Positions 47,087-60,100 of a DNA stretch of 64,000 nt are shown here, one piece after another. The position numbers were made by a program, and so were the translations under genes. The notes below the pieces were generated by a model. The model had not been told where the DNA came from, did no database searches, and was given only the letters and a program-made list of their open reading frames with translations. The stretch is from the NCBI GenBank assembly GCA_900074885.1, contig FJUW01000007.1:2455051-2519050 (forward strand), in the 5' to 3' direction. Each line of letters opens with the position of its first letter. Within the stretch, counting starts at the first letter, position 1. Origin of the DNA: Rhynchosporium graminicola. Lineage: Eukaryota; Ascomycota; Leotiomycetes; Helotiales; Ploettnerulaceae.

Positions 47087-48580
47087 GATTGCGATAGGTT
47101 GATCCAGGTAGACGGGAGTATGGTAGACGGGAGTGTGTCTATAGGAGGACGATTTGCGAGGTGAAGAGTGTGCCTGGACGAAGAGGGGAGTATGGTAATT
47201 GGAGGTATGGAGGAAAGTCGGGCGGAGGGCAAGGGCGTATGTCTATTCGTTACGTGTTTGAAGCCTCTTTAAGATTTAAGTGCTCGGCTTCTTCGGAAGT
47301 GCACATAGGTAATGATATACCTTACACTCGCTTTCTTTGTAGATATAAACCCGGTAGGGCTTATACTTCGTACATGGCCTAAATACGAGTACCATTCTTT
47401 TCTAAATCTATACGTACGATAGATCTACTTGGCGATATATAACACGGCAGTATAGAACGTATAATATAGTCATTGGCTAGAATATCTGTCAAAGGAGAAC
47501 CTTCTGAAGGGAGCTAAGATACCAGGAAGAATTATATCAGGGCTATATACGAAGTATCAAGGCCTCACTCCAGCCAGACCCACTAGATATCTACCTATTT
47601 ATCCAACTGATGGCCGGCGGAAATGAATACTTGGTTATTTGACTTTGTCTATGTCGAGGCCAATTTCCATGTGATAAGTAAGATTTACTCGTGGTTGGGA
47701 TAAATAAATCCCCACCCTGTAAGTGACTCCACCTAATCTTGCCACTTGTATAATGCTGCCCCTACTGTACAATATAAGTAGGATGGGTGAGGACTGTGGT
47801 CGAAGCAAAGCGAAGCCTCACAGAATCAATGCAATTCCTGCCTTGCTGGTTGGGGTTGCCATACAAGTATCTATGGGTGATTGAAGGAGTGGGCTATCCG
47901 CGAGTCCTTCCTTATAGGTAGGTGTATGCAACTATGTCGTGATTGTCCTCGTGGGTCGATAGAGAGGGGAAGACATGGATCTATAGGGCAGACGGAGAAT
48001 GTGGTAGGGTGGGGGTTCGCAGACCGATGGGGGGTGAGGAGGGTTAACTTCGTAAGGAGGCATTTGATATGCCTGATTTATTTCGCATACTGTTTAGTCA
48101 ATAGAAATCACAGGATAGACTTCGACGAAAGTGACAAGCCCCAACAATAAATAGTGAGACTAGAACTTTCCCTATGTCATGAAGTATCCAAGAACAAGTA
48201 CAAAGTATTGCTGTCCGTGGAATTGATACCTACTGTAGCTTCAACGGAGGGAGAGCTACTGTAGGTACATACATACAGTATACGCAGGTATTGTAGATAA
48301 AGTAGGTAAGATAAGACAGGGATAAGTGGCATAGACTGATCTGGACTTCACAGCTCGGTCGAGATCAGTCTACTACAGATGCAAGCTCGAAGTCACATAT
48401 CCAAGTATCCATCATTCCCATCCCTTGAACCATCATCATTATCATGGCTGGGTTCTGCATTCCTGGGGAAAGAGGCTGAGGCTGTGCTGTGTTGATGATC
48501 TGCTGTTCCCTGATGGACGTCTTGGCATCCTTCTTTCGTTCTTCGTGGCTTCTAGAAGACCGTACTGTACCTAGCTCGCC

Positions 48581-48611
48581 TAGGTAGGTAGGTAGGTAGG
48601 TAGGTAGGTAG
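48581..48611. repeat. TAGG tetranucleotide microsatellite
   Basis: Seven or more perfect TAGG units. Confidence 0.95.
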
Positions 48612-48779
48612 CGCCATCCTCAATCTTCGATTCTTCAGATCGTTTCACTTTATGTTCTTCCCATCCCTTCATCCTCCCCATCCCTCCCTTTCCTCATCCG
48701 ACATACCCCGTCTGGAATCAAGTTTGGCGGACTTGGCAACGAGAACGAACGAGAACGAAAGCTTGGCTCCGAGTGCAAG

Positions 48780-48803
48780 TTTTTTTTTTCTTTTTTTTCT
48801 TCT
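48780..48803. repeat. T-rich homopolymer-like run
   Basis: Two T runs separated by single C, about 24 bases. Confidence 0.85.
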
Positions 48804-50157
48804 TTGGAGACGGCAGAGCAGACAACGAGCGAGCATCAGCGAGATCAGATCGTAACTTGGCAAGGGTTTGTCTGGACAAGGGACAAGCAATGACCAATTA
48901 GTTGCTTGCAATGCGCTTGACAATCCGACTTGCCAGCATCGACTGATTGGTCATTGAAATCAAGGACTTTTACGCCATCCTAACATCCTATGCCATGCTC
49001 TGTCACATCGCGTGAACCAAGGACGTACGGAGATACTGGAGACCCCAAGACTGTCTTGTCTGTATGTATCCCCAGCGAGCCCAGTTCAAACGTCAATAGA
49101 CAAGAAACGGGAGGGAGCACGAGGCACCAAGTCATCAGCTACCTCCTACCCGACTCGTTCTCGCCCTGAAGCCATTCCAAGATCTTTCAAGCCTGACTCG
49201 CGCAGCCTAAGTAAGCCACCTCCCTCCCTAGAGCCCCATGGCAGTTGCAGTTCAGCCACTGTGTTATCACGTGGACGTCCCACCGCGGGGGTAACCTTAA
49301 GAAGGTGCGGAAACGGGGCCGATCCCGGACATTGTTCCTTGGGAGCCTTGGGAGGGCTTCACATGGGCTTGGCTGCACAATTCATTCTACGTACCTACAG
49401 TATGTACGAAAGTACACTTGGTATAGGTAGACAACTGACCCCGCCCGCTATCACAGCCTTGGAGGGGAATTATTGTAACATTACTTATCCCATGTCATGC
49501 TGAATTGGTCACCAGTGTGACAATGCTGCTTCTTTCTTTCATGTTGTTGGCCTCCAGAGCGCGAGCGCGTCCACTTGTTTGTCCTCCTTCTACCTCCCCC
49601 CCTCCCGAAGATGACTGGATCTTTCTTTCACAGGCATTTCGGCTCCAATTCCAATTCCAATTCCAATGCTGGGCAGCTGGGCAACGCAACTTCTCCAAGT
49701 TTGTTTGCCTGTTACTCCGTATTGCTACTATTCCCTACCCATAGGTAGGTAGGTACTAACTATCCCCCAAAAAAGCAGACTTATTTATACCTCATCTTAT
49801 GACGGGAGCTTCGACACAACTTCAATCTCCAAAAAAGGATCGGACCTAACTCCACTCCATGACGGCAGTGTTGTCGTTCCGGAAGTTTTCCCGGAGAAGT
49901 ACAAGGCGATTTGTCGACAGTTTCGGTCCCCGAGCTTGGGAACCGTAGGTGAAGGGCATCAGTCGTGGACGCCATTTGCTGCACGCCAATATAATATATA
50001 TGGTATCCATCCAGCCTGGAAAGCGAAATGCACATGGTCGTATTCGCGAACGACCTCGTCCATCCGCGTGACGCAACAGAATCATAGTAGATTTCCTCTC
50101 ACTTCAAAAATCAGAATCCGTACCAACTCAAAGCATCCAACTCACTCACACCTACCA

Positions 50158-50186
50158 AGTACAGTACAGTACAGTACAGTACAGTA
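50158..50186. repeat. AGTAC pentanucleotide repeat
   Basis: Perfect AGTAC/ACAGT units, five to six copies. Confidence 0.9.
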
Positions 50187-50307
50187 ATAGGCACGCACGC
50201 ACCTTATCTTGACCCATCCCACGATCAGATCTCCCTTCCGTTTTCGGTCAAAGTTGCAGCCTCCCGAGTTGGATCCACTACTGTAAAATATAAGTACTTG
50301 GTACTTG

Positions 50308-50460
50308 GTACGAAAGGGGGTAGACAGTGGGTCTCGCCCCCCCTTGTCGAGAATTATAGCCATTTTTCCAATCAACTATCAAGATTTCGAGGTTTTCTCC
50401 ATAAATTTAAAGAAGACAGCATGGAGGGGAGCGAGACCCACTGTCCACCCCCTTTCGTAC
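50308..50460. mobile_element. ~153-bp G-rich inverted-repeat (MITE-like) element, copy B
   Basis: Arms 50308-50337 and 50431-50460 are reverse complements over 30 bp with one mismatch. Each starts GTACGAAAGGGGGT and includes GACAGTGGGTCTCGC. The inner 93 bp is AT-rich and non-coding. CTTGG occurs on both sides if the end is taken as TACGAAAG, a possible 5-bp duplication. Shares termini and size with 10636-10792. Confidence 0.6.
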
Positions 50461-51070
50461 TTGGTACTAGGTACCTTCCGTACGATGATGTTCCGTACGT
50501 ACAGTATAGTGGTGCTCGCAAGGCGCAAGTGGGGCAAGTGGGGCAAGCCACTAACTACTGCACGTCGCTGCATGCACACGGCCATCAACCTAAACTTAAC
50601 CAGCTAATCCCTCCCTAAAGACGTCACGCTTCAAAATTCCATCCCGGCCAATACTGACTTGACTGACTTGACTGTACTACGTACGATAGAGGGGTTGGCT
50701 CGGGGTGTCGGAAGATTCTATTATTGACACTCGGTCTTTCCTTTCCATCTCTCTCATTTGACCTGATTGCTTCGTTCTCTGTATCGGCGCAGCATCTTTC
50801 ACTCTTTCAGCTTTTACAATTGCCTCTTGGGTTCTCGATCAAGTCTTCGCCTTCTACACCATACCGTATATCGTTGCCGGCCAGCCAGGAACGTGGAGAC
50901 TACCTACCTAGCTAGGCTCAACAGTCATTCCAAATTTGGGCCCTCGCTCGCCTCGATTTGTATTCGACCGGACCTTTCAGTGCCTTGATCGCCGGACCCG
51001 TATTCATTCATCTACCTTTGCATCTCCTCTGTGAGCGACTGATCAGACGTTTCTATATTCAACTCAATCC

Positions 51071-54000
51071 ATGGCTGGCGACATATTTGGCCAAGATACT
51101 CTGGCCAGGGCAGCTCCGGAACATACGAGCGGCGCTTCCTCACCCGATCAGTTTGATGGAGATGAGGACGGGGGAAGCTCTGCGGCGCAATGGCAATCAC
51201 AATCGCAAGACCAGTCGCAACCTACGCGCAATACTGCGCCTCTCCAAAAGCGTCGCAGGGTCACTCGTGCGTGCGATGAGTGCCGGAGAAAGGTACGTAT
51301 GGAGTCAGTCCCCTTATGTCCAAAGGGTCAGCGATTCGCTATGAGCACGAATTTAACATTAGTCACAGAAAATCAAATGTGATGGCAAGCAGCCCTGCAC
51401 CCATTGTACTGTCTATAGCTATGGTATGTCACTCGAATCACTTTTCATCGTAGCTCGACTAAGTCTGTCAGATTGTACATATGATCAACCGTCGAATAGA
51501 CGTAGGAACCCTGCGCCGCAATATATTGAAGCACTAGAGACCCGTCTACACCGTGCCGAGACTTTACTGAGATCCGTCTTGCCAAATGTTGACTTGAATG
51601 ATCCGAATATCGATGCCTTAATTCAACAGCGAACTCAAAGCGCCAAAGGAAGCCAGGTCTTGGGAATAACCGAGAATGTGTCGGACGAATCTGAACATGA
51701 GTCGCAACTACGTTCAATGATAGAATCAACAGGACAACTCGAGCTAGATGAAAGTGGGAATTGGGATTTCCATGGTGGATCATCTGGTACAGTTTTCGTC
51801 CGACGAATGCGAGAGCAATTTGGCGGCCTGCTTGGTAATAATCAGGGTCCACTATTCCCAAAACTGGCACGACCAAGTGGTATCCCGACTTTCGATTCTC
51901 CTCGATCGATGACCGAAAGCCCCATCACGGAAGGTGGCCTGGCAAATACGATAGATCTTCCAAGCCGGGAAACTGCGAAGGCATTATGTGACGACGCTCT
52001 AAACTGCGCATGTTCATTGCTACGCTTTGTTCATCAGCCAAGCTTCTATGAGATGTTCAATCGGATGTACGACGTTTCTCCAGAAACTTTTGACGATGCT
52101 GAGAACCGATTCTTGCCTCTTTTGTACACCGTCCTCGCTCTTGGATCTATGTTTCACGCGGAACCGGGGAAAGATCCAAATGCAGCAGACCAGAAAAGTA
52201 CATACATGTCTGGAATTGATGAGGGGTACGTCGCTTTATTTATGTTTTGTCAATTTGCAGCTTTTTGGAGTTTCGAGGATATGTCTGAACATGGCATGGA
52301 CCCGCTACTTTTGTCGTGTGGCTATGTAGAAATCCAGGTTTCAAATCGTCTCTCTCATGCTTCTCATAGCAATAACTAATATCGTTACTAGATTGAAATA
52401 CTTCCGAGCTGCAAGGAATATGCTTGACGTCACAGACTGTCGTGATATCACATCACTTCAAGCCGTAATCTTCATGACGCTGTTCCTGCAGTCATCTTCA
52501 AATCTAAGTACCTGCTACTCGTACATCGGAGTTGCACTGAGATCAGGGTTGCGCATGGGAATCCATCGCAATCTAGCCGGCAATTTCAATCCCATTGAGC
52601 GTGAAACAAGGAGAAGAGTTTTCTGGGTTATCCGCAAAATGGATACATACGTTTCAGCTTTACTTGGGTTCCCCCAAATGCTCAGTTCTGATGATATTGA
52701 CCAACCGCTCCCTATTGAAGTAGACGACGAGTACATCACGAAAGATGGCGTTCTTCCAATGCCACAGGGGAAGACTTCACTACTGTACGCTGCTTCTAAT
52801 GCCCATACACGATTGATGTCCACATTGGCCAAGGTAATCAAGTACATCTACCCAAATAAGGGCCTAGAGCAGTCTTTGCAGGGGAGTGCACAGTCGTCCT
52901 ATGTCATCAGCCATGCCAAAATCAGAGAAATTGAGCGGGATCTCGCGGGATGGCTGGATAGATTACCCATGGCACTGCGTCCAGGAGGCGATGGCTCGCC
53001 AGAAGTCCTTCGGTAAGTTCTTTTATACCTCGCGATCTGGAGTCTTTGCTCACAGTTCCCCAAAGCGTACAGCAGCTATTGCGATTATCTTACGCCCACG
53101 TACAGATGATGCTGTACCGACCGTTCTTGCACTACGTATCAGAAAAGGGATGCGCCGGCCGGACCATTGACGAAAGATCGTATGCATGTGCTGCAGCTTG
53201 TGTTAGTGTGTCACGGAATGTTGTTCATATTACTGCCGAGATGAAAAAGAGAGGCCTACTGGTTGGTGCCTACTGGTTTACGGTTGGTTTCCCTTCCACC
53301 GTTGGCATCGGGACTCTCCCCTGTCACATCTGTTTCCTCACACCTGATGCGATCAAGCTCTAACGTTTACAGATGTACACTACGTTTTTCGCGATTCTTT
53401 CACTTGTCTACTTCGTACTCGAGAATCCTGATAAGGCAGGTTCTGCAGAGATTCTCGCAGATGCGAATAATGGCAAGGATGCTCTCAAAGGTCTTACAAA
53501 GAAAAGCCAAGCAGCTGATAGATGTTCAACGGCATTGATAGTAAGTCAATATTCCTTTGAGAAGAAATTCCAACTCATGTACCACAGGGACTTTTTGAGC
53601 AGTTGCCAGCGAGACTAAAGGAAGGTCGTTCCCTGGTGCCCACTGTGCAAAAGAAGAAGCGCTCAGCACCCCTCACAGCACAAAGCCCAACGGATCTTCG
53701 CAACGTGCATCCTTCCCAAGACCCTCGGGAACCAGTAATGGGGATATCCAGAGCGACAACTTTTCCTATGCAGGCTAACGCTGCTCAAAATATCGACTCA
53801 CCAAGGACTTCCCTCGATAGTGTTCGCTTTCAATCGAACCCAAACCTCAGGCACAGTTATCGCGACCTCATGTCGCAACCCACGGACATGTCTCCTATCA
53901 GCACTCCTATCACGTCTCCAAGCAGCAGTCTGCACCCAAGTTACTCACTGCCACCTCAATTTGGCATCAACACCGGGGTTCCAGACCTTGGCGCGATGAT

Positions 54001-54367
54001 GTTCCCATCGAATGACCCCTTCGCATACCCTAACCAGCCAATGATGGCGTTCGAGAACGTCAAACAAGAAAATCTGATGATGAACAATTCCCAAGTTCCC
54101 CCGATATACCTTCCCAATGGCCTCCCTGGACAAGAATACGACGATCTTCAGGGTCAGCTATTTGGCCCCTTACCGCCATACCTCGCACAGGCCCAGGCAC
54201 AGTACGATTTTCAGGGTGCTATGGCCTCTGGAAACATGATGGGAGGTGGTCAAAATTTGAATTATCACGCTGGCGTGCCAATAAACGACGAAATGAATTT
54301 CGATGGTATCTTTTCTGGCGATGGCGAGGACTGGAGTAACATGATAACGGATCAGAGGTACAGATAG
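51071..54367 (+). CDS. Zn(II)2Cys6 transcription factor with fungal-specific domain
   Basis: Nuclear regulator of 938 aa. A Gal4-type zinc cluster at residues 68-94 has C-x2-C-x6-C-x5-C-x2-C-x6-C spacing (CDECRRK, then KIKCDGKQPCTHCTVYSYDC), preceded by basic KRRRVTRA and followed by the linker QPSNRRRNPAPQYIEALETR and a short coiled coil. The fungal-specific domain spans about 280-560 (LQAVIFMTLFLQSSSNLSTC, YIGVALRSGLRMGIHRN, RRRVFWVIRKMDTYVSALLG). The C-terminus is Pro/Gln/Met-rich and ends in an acidic stretch, likely activating. Exons: 51071-51292, 51369-51423, 51472-52225, 52392-53012, 53066-53282, 53373-53540, 53588-54367. The third intron is 166 nt; a possible exon inside it would carry a stop. 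I do not assign an ortholog name. Confidence 0.9.
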
Positions 54368-54792
54368 GAGCCAACCAAACGGGCGGGGTTTAATTGGGAG
54401 AACTGGCGCTCATGAGCGTGGTTGATGTCACGTATAATGGTTTTATGACTTTATGATGTATATAGTAGTAGAAGTCCTCTGTGATTTTCTTTCGGACATT
54501 GCTGATATTGGCTGCAATATAAAGGATCGGAGTACGCGTTTTTGAGATAGGCTTGGTCCCCAAGAAGCCATTTTGTGTAATGGACCATATCAAACTTTGG
54601 TAGATTCACGAAATTGCCATCAAGTTATCTTTTAATATTGTATGACGACCACGTGACAAGGCTGAAGAAGTCTCGCGAAGTAAGTCTTGGCAACATCTAG
54701 CGACTCAAGGCTGCAACCCCAATGAGGAGAGCTTCGAAACCCAACTCCAGCTTGTTGGACAGCATCCCCTCGCCCCCACACGTTCGCCCACG
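54368..54792. other. Intergenic, nothing seen
   Basis: 3' flank of the regulator and promoter of the CSN1 gene, both on the + strand. No repeat or RNA recognised. Confidence 0.5.
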
Positions 54793-56427
54793 ATGTCTTT
54801 CCAAACGGGATCAAATCCGTCTGTACCAGCTTCTCCAACTCAGAGCCGTACGAAAAAGACTTTCATGGTGCACGGTAAGGACAACCTTCCAGCTGTCTGT
54901 CTCGACCCCCGCGTTCTAACAGCTTTTAGAACAACCCAAATTTGACTTGGAATCGTATCTTTCAAATTACAAAGGTAAGACGTTTTTCTCTAGTCATATT
55001 CGCTTCTAGTAAAGAAAGCTGCTGATTCAGATATCTATAGGGAGAACTCGACTAGAACGTCTCCTCCTCATTGGGATCTGCTCTTCTGTCCTCAGTGTCG
55101 ACGCCCTGAAGCTTGCCGTCCGCGAGGCTAAGCAAGGAAAAGATATCAAGCAATATTTGGAAGCGCAGAATCATCTCGAAGCTGTTGGACCGAATGAGAG
55201 CGAAGCCCAGAGAGACCTGGTGTGGATGGAGAAGACCGAGCGACTCAACCATATGGAGAGTCAACGCCTTGAGGCCGAATTGAAGGGATACAAGAATAAT
55301 CTTATAAAGGAAAGCATTCGGGTATGATATTGGAATGGCCCTTTCATTTTATTTTTTTCCCACCACAGGGAGGGTTTACAGTGCTAAATATGGACAGATG
55401 GGTAATGAGGATCTTGGGAGACACTACCAAGCTATCGGCGAACTGCAAAAGGCTTTCGATGCTTACAGTCGGATGAGACAGGACGTTAGTATCAACAAGC
55501 ATATCATAGACGTCAGTCGACACCTCATCGAGGTCTCGGTTGAGCTGAAGAACTACAATGCAGTCTTGTCCAATGTCCAGAAGATCAAGAGCATTACAAC
55601 TCCCCTTGAAGAGGACAAGACATTACAGCCCTACCTCTGCGTCGCCGAAGGACTGGCACGATTGGACGATTGCAATTATCGCGGCGCTGCCCTTCACTTT
55701 CTAGCTGCCAATGCCGGTATAGGCCTCAGCTGCAACACCATTATCAGCCCCAACGATATCGCCATTTACGGAGGTCTCTGCGCTCTAGCTACAATGGACC
55801 GCAACGAATTACAGCACAAAGTTCTCGAGAACTCAAGTTTCCGCACATACCTCGAACTCGAGCCACACATCCGACGAGCCATCTCTTTCTTCGTGAACAG
55901 CCGCTATAGCGCCTGCCTAGGTATCCTCGAAGCTTACCGATCAGACTATTTGCTGGATATTCATCTCCAGAAAAATGTTAATGAGATCTACTACCTCGTT
56001 CGCAGTAAGAGTATTGTACAGTACTTCATTCCGTTCTCGTGCGTCACGCTTGATAGTTTGAATCAAGCTTTCGCTGCTCCGGGCAAGACCATTGATAAGG
56101 AACTTGCTGCCATGATCACACGCAAAGATCTTGATGCAAGAATTGATACGCAAAATCGAGTGAGTGTTCCAATATCTATGTTGAATGCAAACCTTTGCTA
56201 ACCTTTCCTACCAGATCCTCACATCCCTACCCTCTGCACCCCGCTCATCCCTGCAAACTTCAACCCTCACCACAGCCAAGGAATACGAACGTGAAGCCCG
56301 TCGCCGTATTCAGCATATGAACATCAATGGCGCGGATCTCGATGTCAAAGCTAGCAAGCATAATGGGCTGAGTGTGAGTGGTATGACTGATTTCTTTGAA
56401 GGTGGCTTTGGAGGTGGGAACAGATAA
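54793..56427 (+). CDS. csn1: COP9 signalosome subunit 1
   Basis: 460-aa subunit of the COP9 signalosome, the complex that removes Nedd8 from cullins. In filamentous fungi it affects light response and development. Exons: 54793-54874, 54930-54974, 55041-55321, 55398-56159, 56215-56427. The N-terminus has YLSNYKGRTRLERLLLIG, typical of CSN1/RPN7. A helical-repeat region follows (EDLGRHYQAIGELQKAFDAY) with the RPN7 signature EKTLQPYLCVAEGLARL-like segment. The C-terminal PCI domain, about 290-400, has ILEAYRSDYLLDIHLQKNV and YFIPFSCVTLDSL, ending in FFEGGFGGGNR. RPN7 of the proteasome lid is the nearest alternative; the N-terminus favours CSN1. Confidence 0.9.
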
Positions 56428-57198
56428 TTACGATCTTCCGGCCGATAAAGGGGGGGACTTCTCGAATTAAGCATTTCCTTAGGGAGTGAGGAACATGATT
56501 ATGAGGATCATAGTGGGCTGAGAAAAGGGTCGCGAGATGAGATGAGATGCTATAGATGACTGTGGACGACTAAAATAATCTGATACATTTAGGCGTTGTG
56601 GAATGGCCTGGTTGGTCACTGGGATTGGGATTAGGGGAGCATTTGACGGTGTTTGGGAGCAATTGCAGAAAGCCAAAACTAAAGCACACTGAGTCTTTCC
56701 TCCACCTTTGCTGGCATGTGCGATGTGATCTGGATGGTAGCCCGAATGAATAGATAAATAGGCTTATGTTGATCAATTTAAGAATGTGATTAGCAAGCAG
56801 AAAGGAAGATGATCGAAATTGAGTAAAACTAACGGACCGGGTTGAGAGAACTCCACGGGAAGAGACTTCTATATTGATCCGACCTGAATTGGGCCCATCG
56901 AAGGAGTGGGTTGTGTATACACGAACTAGGTATTTGAATTTCCCGATTGAATCCCTGTTCTACCATCTTACACTCGGTTTATGATCGTTGACTTATTGTG
57001 ACATCTACCGTCTGCATTCTTGAGCACACTGACTATCCTGACGGATATGAAGTGACACGTGCACGCTGCGAATCTCGCAACACGCATGCGAAGTTTGCTT
57101 TCGGGACCTCACGGGGATTAGTACTGGTAGCTCGGCTCGGTAGATCATGAACACGAAGCAACGTATCCAGCAACCATGAGAGACACGCCATGATCCAT
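56428..57198. other. Convergent intergenic region, nothing seen
   Basis: 3' flanks of CSN1 and the NRDE-2-like gene. No gene, RNA or repeat recognised. Confidence 0.5.
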
Positions 57199-60100
57199 TT
57201 ACTCATAAGACACCCTCTTCATCCCACCACTCGTGCCCAACTCGGCAATCTCCTCAAACGCATCCTCGAGATCGACGTGGACCCGACACTCCTTCTCGCC
57301 CATGACCCTCCACGTACCTCTCAAGTCCTCGAAAGCGAGTCCTTTTCCGTCTTCGTCTTCGTCTTCACCACCACCGAACTCCTCCATCCCCAAGACGTAT
57401 AATTCTTTCGCCCACGGACAGGCTCTTAAGGCTCTGTACCACACGTCTTTCGCTCCTTTCCCTTTCCCGACCCCTTTTCCCCTCTCCTTCTCCTTGCCTT
57501 TCCGCCTCTCCTCCGGAAACCCGTAGACGCTAAATAGCACGTATAATTTCCACAATCCAGCCGCTCCCCTCCCAACGTCCGAAGCGACGGCGTGTTCGAA
57601 GGCCGCGCGCGCGGAATGCACCGTCCCGGTCTCGAGTTCGTATTTTATGCTGAAGAGACGCGAGGAGAGCGTGTCGATTGGGGGGGTGAGGGTGTGTGTT
57701 TGTAGGAGGGTGCGGACTCGTTGCGAGAGGTGGAGATGGGTTTCTGTGCGTGCGTAGAGGGAGAGGAGGATGCTGTTTGAGCGAGAGTGGGAGTGGGAGT
57801 CGGGGTGGGGGTGGGGTGAGTCGGGTGAGGAGGAGGTTGTTAGGAGGGGTGTGAGAGTGCTGCGGAGGAGGGAGGGCCGGAAGGGACCAGTTTTGATGTG
57901 GTAGGTTAGGAGGCGAGCGAGGGATTGGTGCATCGTTGTGGTGTGGATGGCGATGGGGGGTTTGAGTTGGGAACGGGCGTGGAGTGTGTTGGCGAATGTG
58001 TGGTAGACGGCTAGGGCGGGGAGGATGGAGCCTTGAGTGGGCGATTGTGGTTCGCTGGTTGGTGGCGCTGTGAGATAGGTTAGTAGTGCGAGGCCTGTTT
58101 GTTGTTTGTTCGTTAGCATGCTGGACTAAATCTGTTTGTTGACTTTCGGGACAGTAAGCGACTTGGCAATGCTTACATTCCGTGTAGAGGACCGCACGAA
58201 TGAAATCGCCTGCTGAACATAGAAAATCTCGGGTGGACACAAGGTACTGCTTTGCTCTTATTTGAACCATTGGCGATAGCGTGATGGAAGGATCTGGTTT
58301 GCCGTCGGGGATTGAGAGGAGACATCGCAGTGCTGAGGTATTATCTGCAGCTTCGAGGTTGAGCCACACGGAATTACGCCAGAGAGTTATAGCATCATTT
58401 GCTTGCTCTTTATCGCTATTTCTAAGTATCGTTGTTGAATTCGAGTGCATAGATAGTGCAGTTGAAAAGACACCATTTGCGATGTCTTTATTGCCTCGTG
58501 ACCATTCGATCATGGCATACGCGTTATATAGGCGAAGACATGATGGATGCTGTTTAAGGAGTCCTCTGGCGATCTTCTTGATTGTAGTGGGCGAATGGTG
58601 GAATTCAAATGCCAGATAGTATTCTGCGAGATCTTCTGTGAAGTGGGCTTGGACTATTTGTTTTAGTGTATTACGGATCCAGCTGATAGAAAGGGGGCCA
58701 TTGTCTCCCGAGTAGCGAGCTTGAAAGATAGAATCTTGTGAAGGAGGGCTACCGAAGTAATCTGGAGACTGACTTAGCGCAGCTGTTTGTCGGAGGGATG
58801 GTCATGGTTGAGAGAGGTCATGGAAAGATACGTACCATTACCTGCAAATGTATTACCAAAAAGTAGTTCAGGTGTGCTCACGCAGCTCGGGAATGGAGTG
58901 TGTAAGAAAGAATGCCTAGAGATATCTGGATCGTTATTCTGATGACATTCGGAAAAGAATTGGTTCTTGATCCAATCAGAGCTGCATTCAAGTAGCTCAT
59001 CTCTTACAAAAGAATCGTTTGCCCACTTTCGAGATGTCTGTGAATTCGGGGTGGTCATGGGTGGCAGACGACAGAAGAGAAGGAATGCTTCGATACAGGA
59101 TGTCAGTAGCCCTTCTGTCCCACGTGGCAATTGTATCAAAAAATCTTCGATGTCGGTAAACATGATAACTCGATAAGGATCATCTTCAGCTACTTCATCC
59201 ATAGTTCGTGCCGGAGTCTGCGAGCACTTCATTCGGATCCGTTCAGCTACACTCCAGGTTCTGAAAATGTCGCCACTACTGAGAGAAGCATCAACCTTGT
59301 CAGTCACGGTGTCTGGAATCTATACATTAAACATCAGCTTCCGGAATTCTCTTCGCGAAAAGTCGCTAACCTCGATATCGGTGCTGTTAACCACAAAAGA
59401 GTTCCAACCCAGAGAGACTTCCTCACCAACCCGTGAAACTTCGCTCTCCCAAAATTCCTTAAAAGATTCCATCGATTCACGCTTTGACAGTTTTTTGTTA
59501 GGGGCATTGAAATTCAGTTCAAGAAGTCCTTGCCAAATCGCAACCGCCAATTCTGTATAGCCAGCCTCTCGTATGAAAAGTGTAAGTCTAAGAATGACAT
59601 ATATGAGCTGCTGGTACAGTGCTCCACGGGCGTCCTCGGTAGATTTTTCGACTGTCTCCAACAGAACCCGAATTCGTTTAAGAAACACTTCTCTCAAGTC
59701 ATCATATCTGAATGTGGTAAAAGTTGACTGCTTAAAGTTCAAGTAGCTTGTCCACAACAGCAGGCTATCAATGTTGTCCTCGGAAATCTGCTCCCAGCGA
59801 TCTGATTGTTTATTGACTTCCCAAATCTTGGTACCCTCCGCCATCAATCCTAAGAGTAACTTTTCTCTATCCTCTAAAGATTGCACCTTTTCAAGAGCTT
59901 TCTCATACATGTGTATCTTGATATCTGCTGTACTCTTGGTCTCCGCACTTGTGATTCGTCGACGACCATCTCCTGCTTTCATCAAGACATCTTGGTGGTC
60001 TATCAAGTTTAGCCATGTCGAGATATCCTGCGGGCATTTTTCGACGTTCCGAGACAACTCGACATTTCTTTGTCGTATGGATGAGTCTAGGTTGATTTTT

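Larger units (their letters stand above)
47087..51070. other. Repeat-rich 4-kb intergenic region and TF promoter
   Basis: No gene recognised. Contains a TAGG microsatellite (48581-48611), a T-rich run (48780-48803), a TAGG stretch near 49742, an AGTAC pentanucleotide repeat (50158-50186) and an inverted-repeat element (50308-50460). The final ~350 bases are pyrimidine-rich, as expected for promoter and leader of the regulator at 51071. Confidence 0.5.

Noticed and set aside
52226..52391. Possible extra exon inside the long third intron of the Zn2Cys6 gene
   Set aside because: In the required phase it meets a TGA after about ten codons; skipping it joins the conserved domain cleanly.
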